Origin: Flavipsychrobacter sp.
GTDB lineage: Bacteria > Bacteroidota > Bacteroidia > Chitinophagales > Chitinophagaceae
Direction: 5' to 3'
Length of the DNA stretch: 64,000 bases
NCBI GenBank assembly: GCA_017849575.1
Contig: JAFIGV010000019.1
Span: 467,695 to 531,694, forward strand
Part shown: piece after piece, positions 19,282 to 26,530 of the stretch
Position numbering within the stretch: position 1 is the first letter of the stretch
Layout of the letters: the number at the start of each line of letters is the position of its first letter
Notes under the pieces: model-generated
What the model was told of the DNA's origin: nothing
Database searches by the model: none
What the model saw: the letters and a program-made list of their open reading frames with translations, nothing else
Program-made: the position numbers and the translations under genes

Positions 19282-19665
19282 ATGCTCAAGTATATCATTG
19301 CCTGGTTTCCCATGCTGGTGATTGCCATCATGAATGGAATATTGAGAGAGGGAGTTTTTCGCAGGTTTTTGAACCCCTTGCGGGCCCATCAGCTTCCTAC
19401 CATCACGCTTATCGATTTTTTTGCCGTTTACTTCTGGCTTTTTTTTCGGCGATATCCTCCGGAGAGTGGCCAACAGGCGTTTTTGGTGGGGGCAATGTGG
19501 ATGGTGCTGACGCTTGCGTTTGAATTCAGCTTTGGTAGTTATCGTGGTTTATCCTGGGCCGAAATGCTGGCAGATTATAACCTGGCCAAGGGTAGAATTT
19601 GGATGCTTATTCCGCTGTGGCTGCTTGTGGCGCCTTACCTTTTTTACGTTTTGTTGCGCCGTTAG
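19282..19665 (+). CDS. Four-helix membrane protein of unknown function
   Basis: A 127-residue integral membrane protein with hydrophobic segments at about residues 3-20, 44-58, 67-84 and 106-124. There is a conserved-looking HQLPTITLIDFF loop. It ends 4 bases inside the convergent mnmD gene end (19662). I do not recognise a family. Confidence 0.65.
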   Translation: MLKYIIAWFPMLVIAIMNGILREGVFRRFLNPLRAHQLPTITLIDFFAVYFWLFFRRYPPESGQQAFLVGAMWMVLTLAFEFSFGSYRGLSWAEMLADYNLAKGRIWMLIPLWLLVAPYLFYVLLRR

Positions 19666-20339
19666 TTTTTTGTAGCCCGCAAAATTTCCCGTTTGCCTTT
19701 GGGTCCGGCTAATTTCTCCACCGCAAATCCGGCTGTCTGTAAGGCTCTGCGCACCGTTCCCTTGCTGCAATAGGTAGTAAGTACCGCGCCGATGTTCATT
19801 AGCTCAAACAGGTTATGGAAAACCGCTTCCGACCAAAGCTCAGGTTGAGCGTCTGGCGCAAAAGCATCGAAATAAACGAGGTCGAACTTTTCTTTGCTAA
19901 CAAAAGAATGCAAGGAGCCCTGCCATTTGGTGAGATGAAAGTGCGCCGTGATTTCTGTCTCAACATTCCACGGCGCTGTATGGATTTGCGAAAAAATTGA
20001 AAACCAGGCATCCCTACCTAACAAATCCGGATAGTTTAAACGCAGGACCACATCCGGGGGAAGCACTTCAGTCTCTATGGCGTGGTAAAGCACATGCAGG
20101 CCTAAGTCGTTCATAGCGTGCAGCGTCAGCAGGGCATTTAGGCCCGTACCGAAGCCCATCTCGAAAATCTTGATCGTTTTGCGGTCTGTGTGCTGATCCG
20201 TCCAATGTTTCAATCCCTGCTGTATGTAGATATGCAAGCTTTCCTGCAGTGCACCATGAATGCTGTGATAATAAATATCTGTGCCGGGAAGGTGCACCGT
20301 GTGAGAGCCATCGGTAGTGAGGAAAAGCTCGCGCTGCAT
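19662..20339 (-). CDS. mnmD: tRNA 5-methylaminomethyl-2-thiouridine methyltransferase MnmD
   Basis: A 225-residue SAM-dependent methyltransferase starting at the ATG at 20339 (a TTG at 20360 is the upstream alternative). The SAM-binding motif IFEMGFGTGLNALLTL and the later KFDLVYFDAFAPDAQPELWS are signatures of the MnmC N-terminal domain. The opening LFLTTDGSHTVHLP is also typical. It completes mnm5s2U at the wobble position of tRNAs such as tRNA-Lys(UUU). Stand-alone MnmD without the MnmC oxidase half is the usual form in Bacteroidota. Confidence 0.92.
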   Translation of the reverse strand: MQRELFLTTDGSHTVHLPGTDIYYHSIHGALQESLHIYIQQGLKHWTDQHTDRKTIKIFEMGFGTGLNALLTLHAMNDLGLHVLYHAIETEVLPPDVVLRLNYPDLLGRDAWFSIFSQIHTAPWNVETEITAHFHLTKWQGSLHSFVSKEKFDLVYFDAFAPDAQPELWSEAVFHNLFELMNIGAVLTTYCSKGTVRRALQTAGFAVEKLAGPKGKREILRATKN

Positions 20340-20684
20340 GGGATAAAGGTACCGGGACAAAGCGATTTATTCATCCGGGTTTTTCTCTTTTTGCAGACAC
20401 CATTGAATAAGATCTACCAACGTGCTTAGAAAGCCGGGATTTCTAGATTTTTGGTTACAGGGCATTGCTGATAATTTATAGTAAAAGCTACAAGCCGGCC
20501 ATGGTCTATCGTTGGCACATTCTCTCCGGCGCCGATACTCTGTTCAGGGTTTCATTTCATGATCAAAAAAATTTTCAAAGTATAAGCTGGTAAACAGTTT
20601 GGAATCGTCGATTTTATAAGAGGATAATTTTTGTCGGTAGCCCATAGATATTTCCCGGCTTGTTGGCATGCATCTGCAAAAAAG
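20340..20684. other. 345-base gap, mostly without recognisable content
   Basis: Apart from the possible 41-codon frame listed separately (20544-20669), I see no repeat, RNA or promoter of clear form between mnmD and the PEGA-like gene. Confidence 0.4.
20544..20669 (-). CDS. Possible 41-residue small protein
   Basis: A short minus-strand frame begins at an ATG 16 bases after the stop of the upstream PEGA-like gene and ends at TGA. The composition is protein-like: mixed charged and aromatic residues (SSYKIDDSKLFTSLYFENFF), no low complexity. It could be a real small gene, or a remnant of a longer one. There is no homology evidence. Confidence 0.3.
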   Translation of the reverse strand: MPTSREISMGYRQKLSSYKIDDSKLFTSLYFENFFDHEMKP

Positions 20685-21356
20685 TTATTTCCCTAATCTG
20701 CTTTGTAGCTCGGGAACCACATTCTCGAAGCTGCGCAACAGCCGATCCCATTGACGAAACGATTCGTCTGCACTTGCGGCGGTGCCTGCCGGTGCGATTT
20801 CAGAAACGAGCTTCGCTTTGTAGGTGAGCGGATCGGAGTTGCCGGTTTTTACAATCAACCTCGTGCGGATTGTTGCAGATTTAAAGTTTTTAACTACCCA
20901 TGCGGTGCACATATAGCCCGTAGCTTTGTCTGTTACCTGAATCACGTCGAAGCTATTGGTGATGATTCTGCTGATTAACCGCCAGGCTTCATCTTCGCTA
21001 TGATTAGTACGAATATCTACATCCTGGTTCGCGAGATTGGTCACGAAAGAATTTTCATAAGCATCGTCCTTTTCCATTTTGATGTAGTCGTTGGATGGAA
21101 GGTCATGGCTTTCGTCATTTACATAATTGCGCTCCTGAGCAATAAAGCCGATTTTTTCCGCTCGTACATTTACGGTTCCTTTGGGTTCTACTTTTATCAT
21201 AGTAGTACCAGATCCCACCAGTTTTCCATTTACGAATAGTTTCGCATCAGCATCTGTATTGATGGTGATTTTCTTGGTGCGAAGACGAGCGAAGGTAGAT
21301 TCCGGGTGCAGCCAAAGCAATGCTGTTGTGACGGCAAAAAGGATTATGTTTTTCAT
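20685..21356 (-). CDS. Exported protein with PEGA-like N-terminal domain
   Basis: A 223-residue protein starting at the ATG at 21356, with a signal peptide (hydrophobic residues 4-16, cleavage near residue 23). Residues about 28-70 match the PEGA carbohydrate-associated beta motif (ITINTDADAKLFVNGKLVGSG, shown in part). The remainder, about residues 80-223, is unrecognised but contains a helix and sheet pattern with TGYMCTAWVVKNF. It is probably periplasmic or surface-exposed. Confidence 0.68.
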   Translation of the reverse strand: MKNIILFAVTTALLWLHPESTFARLRTKKITINTDADAKLFVNGKLVGSGTTMIKVEPKGTVNVRAEKIGFIAQERNYVNDESHDLPSNDYIKMEKDDAYENSFVTNLANQDVDIRTNHSEDEAWRLISRIITNSFDVIQVTDKATGYMCTAWVVKNFKSATIRTRLIVKTGNSDPLTYKAKLVSEIAPAGTAASADESFRQWDRLLRSFENVVPELQSRLGK

Positions 21357-21571
21357 GAGTGGCAATTGAAGTGTGATTGTGCTTTTTGATTATTGTTTGA
21401 AGATTTTTTCTGTTATCCTGCCGCATTGAAACAGACGACCCTGCGTAACACGCCCGGCAAAAATGGTAAGGTCACCAGGCGCTCATGCTTAGTTCTTAGG
21501 CCTGCACCCCCTGCTTTTTTTTGAGTCATTTGTCAGTTTTTATTAAGTGAAAAAAAAGTTTTTTGAAGCGA

Positions 21572-21811
21572 CTAAAGTCTTGCATCCCGCAGCCTGTATT
21601 CGCCTATTTTTTGGTCCATGCTTATTTCTGTGCTCAGCGCCAGCGCCACAACCTGAGCCGTGTTCTTTGCTCCTGTTTTTTTGAGGATGTTTTTGCGGTG
21701 GTTCGATACCGTATCCTGGCTGATAAAAAGCATCTGTGCAATTTGTTTGCTGCTGTATCCTTCCATCAGTAGGGATACGATTTGGCGTTCGCGTTTGGTT
21801 ATGAATGTCAT
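21572..21811 (-). CDS. Stand-alone LuxR-type helix-turn-helix regulator
   Basis: A 79-residue protein starting at the ATG at 21811; the frame stays open to a TTG at 21916, but that part is basic and unstructured. Residues about 5-62 are a LuxR/GerE DNA-binding domain (TKRERQIVSLLMEGYSSKQIA, in part; then SQDTVSNHRKNILKKTGAKN). It lacks a receiver domain, so it is not a classical response regulator. It is divergent from the two-component operon at 22162-24746, and a palindrome lies between them that could be its operator. Confidence 0.8.
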   Translation of the reverse strand: MTFITKRERQIVSLLMEGYSSKQIAQMLFISQDTVSNHRKNILKKTGAKNTAQVVALALSTEISMDQKIGEYRLRDARL

Positions 21812-22161
21812 AGAATGAATATTTGTGCGTTGTCGAAAAATGGATGTCTCAAATAAATTTGCCCGGAACGGTTCTGTCTTTTTTCGCTCTACTTTGAACC
21901 GTTTTTGCTGACTCAAAATTCCAAACCGCTAAGCGCGCCTACAAGGTGGAAACTACCGGATTTTGTAGCGTAAAATGGCTATGCGGGCAATGCGTAGATC
22001 TACGCGAAGTGATGCGTAGGTTTACTGTAAAAAAGGCGGGACTGCAGTTATAAATCCTTGCCTGGCGTGGCTTTCCGGCGAACAACACATGCTGGCTTTT
22101 TCGCCGCCTGTTTTAATGATGATAAATATGTTATAGTTTCCCTTTTACAAAAACAAAGTTT
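21812..22161. other. 350-base divergent regulatory region
   Basis: This region lies between the LuxR-type regulator and the lipoprotein/two-component operon. It holds the palindrome and half-site described at 21992-22019. Nothing else is recognised. Confidence 0.5.
21992..22019. promoter_or_regulatory. Palindromic operator candidate
   Basis: A perfect 14-bp palindrome, GCGTAGATCTACGC, at 21992-22005 is followed by a direct half-site TGCGTAG at 22013-22019. It lies between divergent regulatory genes, about 180 bases upstream of the LuxR-type start and about 155 upstream of the lipoprotein start. Size and symmetry suit a dimeric HTH protein. The assignment is inference. Confidence 0.45.
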
Positions 22162-22718
22162 ATGAAAGACAAACGCTTACTCTTTTCGGCTTTAGCTGTC
22201 ATCTTCGCTGTTTTTCTGCTTGTAACAATCCCACGCCGGAAGCGGATACAACCAATGCCGACAGTCTTAAGGCTCAGGCCGCCCCACCTCCTGCTCAGGC
22301 AATAAAGCTCGTTCCTTGCCTGGCACAAGGTGGAGATCCTTGCACGCCTGAATGCCTCGAACGGATTTATTGGATACATAATATTTCATTCGAGCGATTT
22401 CAATACGTCACAAGAAACCATAACGGCAATCCCAAACATTCCTATTCAGGACCTGAATTGACCGAATTAGCCGAATCTGTAAACAGTCATGATTGCGACG
22501 GAACCGTGTTAATAGATGCCAGTGGAATCATATCGTTTAATCCTGCAGTTCCGACAGTTTATTCGATTCCGCTTTTTAAGGCCATTATCGCGATGAATCC
22601 AAGCCGGATTGAAGTTCATGAAGCGACTGATCTGAAGACAGACGAGCCGGAAATGATTTTGAAAGTTGATTTCAACGGATCTACGCAATACTTCGACATC
22701 AGCGACTATCATCCGTGA
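22162..22718 (+). pseudogene. Lipoprotein gene with a one-base frameshift at the lipobox
   Basis: The ATG at 22162 opens a textbook lipoprotein signal (MKDKRLLFSALAVIFAVF), but the frame then runs into missense and a stop. The following frame (22218 onward) reads cleanly to the TGA at 22716-22718 with no stop. If the five-T run at 22211-22215 had six T, the sequence would read VFSAC-NNPTPEAD, a perfect lipobox, giving a 185-residue lipoprotein. The mature part has Cys residues (PCLAQGGDPCTPEC) and a conserved-looking C-terminus. Its stop overlaps the next gene start (GTGA), so it belongs to the two-component operon. This could be a real inactivation, a slippage-controlled gene, or a sequence error. 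Confidence 0.8.
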
Positions 22719-23341
22719 GCCCCTTTCTTATTTGCTCGCTTTTATCACCCTTATTGCCGATTGTTGTCGGATTCAGAACCCGTTCCTCTGTACTTTGGTG
22801 GTATTGCCTCACTGCATTTTCCTTTGACATTACAGGCACTTTGCTCAAGCGTGTTTTTCTTGTCAATCATCTTGTGGTGGGCAATATCTTTTTGGCTGTC
22901 GAGTTTCTGTTTTTGTCGTTTATTTTCAAGAGAGCGGTATTTGGTAAGCGCAGCCTTTTATTTTTTGTGTGGCTCGCAGTTGTCGTTGCCGTGTATGCCT
23001 TCATGAGTGTACGCACCTTTCAAACCTTCAACCTCACCTCCGCAAGTATTTTCTATTTCGTGTACGTAGTCTATGTCTTGCTGGGTTTTCTTTACATCCT
23101 CAGAATGTCTGAAGTGATCCTGTTAGAGCGATCCTGGTTTTTTTGGGTCTGTGTTGCTTTTGGATTGTATTCCTCGGGAGACTTTCTCTTGTTTTTATTT
23201 AGAAACTACATTGTAGAAAAAAATAGTGATCTGATGTCGAAGCTTTGGAACTACCTGTTTCTTACTTCAAATATTTTGAAGAACTTGTTACTCGGTATTG
23301 CAATTTACTGGCACGTAAAACCCAGGCATGAGCCTCGCTAA
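22715..23341 (+). CDS. Polytopic membrane protein in two-component operon
   Basis: A 208-residue protein with about six to seven hydrophobic helices and little else. The GTG start at 22715 overlaps the stop of the preceding lipoprotein (GTGA), and its 3' end overlaps the histidine kinase start by 14 bases. The tight overlaps imply a single transcript and a linked function, for example as a sensory membrane partner of the kinase. I do not recognise a named family. Confidence 0.8.
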   Translation: MSPFLICSLLSPLLPIVVGFRTRSSVLWWYCLTAFSFDITGTLLKRVFLVNHLVVGNIFLAVEFLFLSFIFKRAVFGKRSLLFFVWLAVVVAVYAFMSVRTFQTFNLTSASIFYFVYVVYVLLGFLYILRMSEVILLERSWFFWVCVAFGLYSSGDFLLFLFRNYIVEKNSDLMSKLWNYLFLTSNILKNLLLGIAIYWHVKPRHEPR

Positions 23342-24101
23342 CGAAATTGTATTTGCGATCGTTGCATTTCTTATACTCATGATGGGCATCATCTTCTTCG
23401 TGGTGCTCTATCAGCGGCGTATGTTTCATCACCATCTCGAGCTGAAAAAGATCAATGAACAAAAACAAAAGGAATTACTGCAGGCATCCATACAGGGCGA
23501 AGAAGATGAGCGTATGCGCATAGCCAGCGAACTGCACGATGATGTAGGCGCATCACTCTCGTCAGTCCGCCTTTTTTTACACTCTGCCGCAAAAACTTCC
23601 GATCCCGAAATCATTAACCGTTCCCGCGAACTGCTCGAAGACAGCATTCAGAAGGTGCGCAGCATTTCTCACAAGCTTCAGCCTTCTATGTTGCAACATC
23701 TGGGGCTAAAAGCCACGCTGGAAGCAATGGCAGAAACAGTAAATAAAAGCGGAAATCTACACATGACTTGTACTTTGGCACAAATACCGGAATTGGATGA
23801 AAATACCGGGCTCGCCGTTTATCGGGTAGTGCAGGAATTGCTCAACAATGTGATCAAACATTCCGGAGCCCGTTCGGTATCGTTAAGCGCTCAGCTTTTG
23901 CAAGATGCCATTGTGTTGCATTTTGCTCATGATGGCATTGGCCTCACAGAAGAAGAGTTTCAAAAGCAAGTACGCAAACCCGGCGCAATCGGTCTCAAAA
24001 ATATCGTCAATCGCCTTCAGTCTATCAACGCGTCTATTCAGTTCGAACAGGTTTTGGAAAATCACTATCGCGCCGTAATCAGTGTACCTCTCAATTCGTA
24101 G
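23328..24101 (+). CDS. Sensor histidine kinase, NarX/LiaS type (HisKA_3)
   Basis: A 257-residue kinase with one N-terminal membrane helix (about residues 7-28) and almost no sensor domain. The H-box is IASELHDDVGASLSSVRLFL, the phospho-acceptor His being the one in ELHDD (near residue 67). The HATPase part has VVQELLNNVIKHSGA (N-box), a G1-like HDGIGL and GAIGLKNIVNRLQSI. With no external domain, signal input probably comes from the upstream membrane protein and lipoprotein. The downstream response regulator starts 3 bases after its stop. Confidence 0.92.
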   Translation: MSLANEIVFAIVAFLILMMGIIFFVVLYQRRMFHHHLELKKINEQKQKELLQASIQGEEDERMRIASELHDDVGASLSSVRLFLHSAAKTSDPEIINRSRELLEDSIQKVRSISHKLQPSMLQHLGLKATLEAMAETVNKSGNLHMTCTLAQIPELDENTGLAVYRVVQELLNNVIKHSGARSVSLSAQLLQDAIVLHFAHDGIGLTEEEFQKQVRKPGAIGLKNIVNRLQSINASIQFEQVLENHYRAVISVPLNS

Positions 24102-24104
24102 TCT

Positions 24105-24746
24105 ATGTCCGTAATTAAATATTTGGTTGCCGACGATCATAAGATATTCCGCGAAGGCCTTAAGCTGGCCCTTTCTGACGATCCCGGTATTAGCTGCGTG
24201 GGCGAAGCAGGAAATGGTAAAGAGGTGCTGGATCTACTACACAGGCTAAAGCCGGATGTTATCCTGCTCGACATCAAAATGCCGGAAATGGATGGCATCG
24301 AAACCGTAAAGCGGATACGGGAAACCGACCCGGACGTAAAGCTCGTCATGATCACGATGTACGAAGATGAACATTTCATCATCCATCTGATGGAAGCCGG
24401 CGCCAATGGCTACCTGATAAAAAATGCGGAACCCGAAGAGATCAAAGCTGCCATCCATACCGCCCACCATACGGGTCACTATTTTAATGATTATGTCAGC
24501 AATGTGTTGCTTCGAAAGGTGATCAAAAAAGATGAACGCAGAAAGCCCGAGATCAGGCTTAGCGACAGAGAGCTACAAGTGCTTACCCTGATCTGCCAGG
24601 AATGTACAGCTTCCGAAATCGGGAAGCAGATCTTCCTCAGTGCACGTACCGTAGAGGGCATCAAATCCGGTCTTATCGAAAAGCTGGGCGTCAGAAACAC
24701 CGCCGGACTTGTAGTATATGCGCTCAAAAATGGGGTGATAGAATAA
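24105..24746 (+). CDS. NarL/FixJ-type response regulator
   Basis: A 213-residue regulator. The receiver domain (residues about 5-120) has acidic pair DD (VADDHKIF), phospho-acceptor Asp in ILLDIKMPEMDG, and Lys in YLIKNAEPEE. The LuxR-type HTH (about residues 145-205) reads LSDRELQVLTLICQECTASE, then ARTVEGIKSGLIEKLGVRN. It pairs with the kinase 3 bases upstream. Targets are not visible here. Confidence 0.94.
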   Translation: MSVIKYLVADDHKIFREGLKLALSDDPGISCVGEAGNGKEVLDLLHRLKPDVILLDIKMPEMDGIETVKRIRETDPDVKLVMITMYEDEHFIIHLMEAGANGYLIKNAEPEEIKAAIHTAHHTGHYFNDYVSNVLLRKVIKKDERRKPEIRLSDRELQVLTLICQECTASEIGKQIFLSARTVEGIKSGLIEKLGVRNTAGLVVYALKNGVIE

Positions 24747-24800
24747 GGACGGACGCAAGGTTGAAAGAACGCTATCGCATTTATTGCAGCCCATATTTGC

Positions 24801-24808
24801 TAAGTTTG
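24801..24808 (+). promoter_or_regulatory. Candidate -7 element close to the TPR lipoprotein start
   Basis: TAAGTTTG fits TAnnTTTG and lies only 4 bases before the ATG at 24813. If used, the transcript would start at or near the start codon, giving a leaderless mRNA. Confidence 0.4.
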
Positions 24809-24812
24809 CGCC

Positions 24813-25820
24813 ATGAAATCCGGACATTTTTTTGGCTTGCTGGCAGCACTAATCCTGGTATCCGCCTGTCGGCAGCAGGCCGCCCCTCCCGATGCTCCCG
24901 GCGATCCCGTATTTCAGCACCCATCTGTGCAATCGGTCTCTGAGCGTATCGGTCGCGACCCTGGCAACGCGCGGCTCTACTTTGAGCGCGGGCTGGCACT
25001 GCACAACCTTGAGGCCGACTCCTTTGCCATACGCGATTTTAAAAAGGCGGCTTCGCTCGACTCATCAAAGTCTGAGTACTTCAGTGCCGTGGGCGATCTA
25101 ATGTTTCAGCATAAAGATGTGTCAGGTTCACTGCCCTGGATAGAAAAAGCCCTGCAGTTGAACCCCAACGACCCGAATGCGCGCCTGAAGGTGGCCCGGG
25201 TGCTGATCTTTGTGAAGGATTATCCAAAAGCTTTTTCCGAAATCAATACCGTATTGCGCAGAAATGCTATGGTGCCGGAAGCCTACTTTCTGAAAGGACT
25301 TATTTATAAGGATCTGAAGGATACCTCCAAAGCCATTTCGAGCTTCCAGACTACCCTGCAGATCGACCCCTCTCATCGCGATGCTATGCTCCTGCTCGGC
25401 GCGGTTTATAGCTGGAAGAATGATAGTCTGGCTCTTCGCTACTATGATAATGCCTTCAGGGAAGATACTTCCGATGTGTTCCCGATTTATGCTAAAGGCA
25501 TGTACTTTCAGGAACGACATCAGTATGAAGCTGCCAAAGAAATGTACAAGTCAGCCATCCTTCACGACAGAGACTACACGAATGCTTATTTCAATACCGG
25601 CTATATTCTCATGCAGCAGGATTCGCTGGAAAAGGCGCTTCGCCAGTTTGACCTTGTTACCCGCCTCGACCCTGTCAATGCAAAAGCCTATTACAACCGC
25701 GGACTTTGCCGGGAAATGATGGGCGACAACGCAGCGGCACTTCAGGATTACAAGCAGGCGCTCACCTTCAACGAGCAATATACTGAGGCGCAAGAAGCCG
25801 TAAAACGCCTGAGCCAATAA
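24813..25820 (+). CDS. TPR-repeat lipoprotein
   Basis: A 335-residue protein with a lipoprotein signal (lipobox LVSAC, Cys near residue 19). About eight tetratricopeptide repeats follow, for example NARLYFERGLALHNLEADSF, NPNDPNARLKVARVLIFVKD and AKAYYNRGLCREMMGDNAAA. TPR solenoids bind peptides or protein partners, here presumably at the periplasmic face of a membrane. rpe follows after 28 bases on the same strand, so co-transcription is possible but the functions are not related. Confidence 0.88.
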   Translation: MKSGHFFGLLAALILVSACRQQAAPPDAPGDPVFQHPSVQSVSERIGRDPGNARLYFERGLALHNLEADSFAIRDFKKAASLDSSKSEYFSAVGDLMFQHKDVSGSLPWIEKALQLNPNDPNARLKVARVLIFVKDYPKAFSEINTVLRRNAMVPEAYFLKGLIYKDLKDTSKAISSFQTTLQIDPSHRDAMLLLGAVYSWKNDSLALRYYDNAFREDTSDVFPIYAKGMYFQERHQYEAAKEMYKSAILHDRDYTNAYFNTGYILMQQDSLEKALRQFDLVTRLDPVNAKAYYNRGLCREMMGDNAAALQDYKQALTFNEQYTEAQEAVKRLSQ

Positions 25821-25848
25821 ATAAAAAGCAAACTTTCAACATATACGC

Positions 25849-26502
25849 ATGGCCATCATTGCACCTTCCATTCTCTCTGCCGATTTTCTCCATCTCGGTC
25901 GCGATATAGAGATGATCAACAACAGCGATGCCGACTGGTTTCACCTCGATGTGATGGACGGTCGTTTTGTACCCAACATCAGCTATGGTATGCCCATCAT
26001 TGCTGCTATGAAAAAGGCAGCACGAAAGACCTTCGATGTGCACCTGATGATAGTAGAGCCCGAACGCTATTTCGAAGAGTTTAAAAAAGCAGGCGCCGAT
26101 TATCTTACCATTCATTACGAGACAGGCTTTCATATCCATCGCAGCCTCACGACCATAAAATCGCTGGGCATGAAGGCGGGTCTGTCTATCAATCCACATA
26201 CACCGGTAGATATGGTTCGCGATATCATCCACGAGATCGACCTGTTGCTGATCATGAGTATCAATCCGGGTTTCGGCGGTCAGAAGTTTCTTCCGCTCAC
26301 TTACGAAAAAATCAGAAGGGCCAGGCAGATCATCAACGATGCCGGTGCCTCCACACTTATTGAAATTGACGGCGGCGTTACGGTTGACAACGCCCCGGAT
26401 ATTCTGGCCGCTGGTGCTGATGTACTGGTGGCGGGCAATACGGTATTTTCTTCTCCCGATCCGGCCGCAACGATAAAAATCCTTAAGCAAGCAGGAAAAT
26501 AA
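25849..26502 (+). CDS. rpe: Ribulose-phosphate 3-epimerase
   Basis: A 217-residue TIM-barrel enzyme of the pentose phosphate pathway, interconverting ribulose 5-phosphate and xylulose 5-phosphate. The family signatures are IAPSILSADFLHLG at the N-terminus, WFHLDVMDGRFVPNISYG (metal ligands His and Asp), LLIMSINPGFGGQKF (phosphate loop) and IEIDGGVTVDNA. Length is standard. Confidence 0.97.
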   Translation: MAIIAPSILSADFLHLGRDIEMINNSDADWFHLDVMDGRFVPNISYGMPIIAAMKKAARKTFDVHLMIVEPERYFEEFKKAGADYLTIHYETGFHIHRSLTTIKSLGMKAGLSINPHTPVDMVRDIIHEIDLLLIMSINPGFGGQKFLPLTYEKIRRARQIINDAGASTLIEIDGGVTVDNAPDILAAGADVLVAGNTVFSSPDPAATIKILKQAGK

Positions 26503-26530
26503 TGTATCTTTTTACCCGTTTACATTTCTT

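Noticed and set aside
22131..22379. Minus-strand frame across the broken lipoprotein gene
   Set aside because: The plus strand makes a better explanation (signal peptide plus continuous second frame); the minus frame has no family features.
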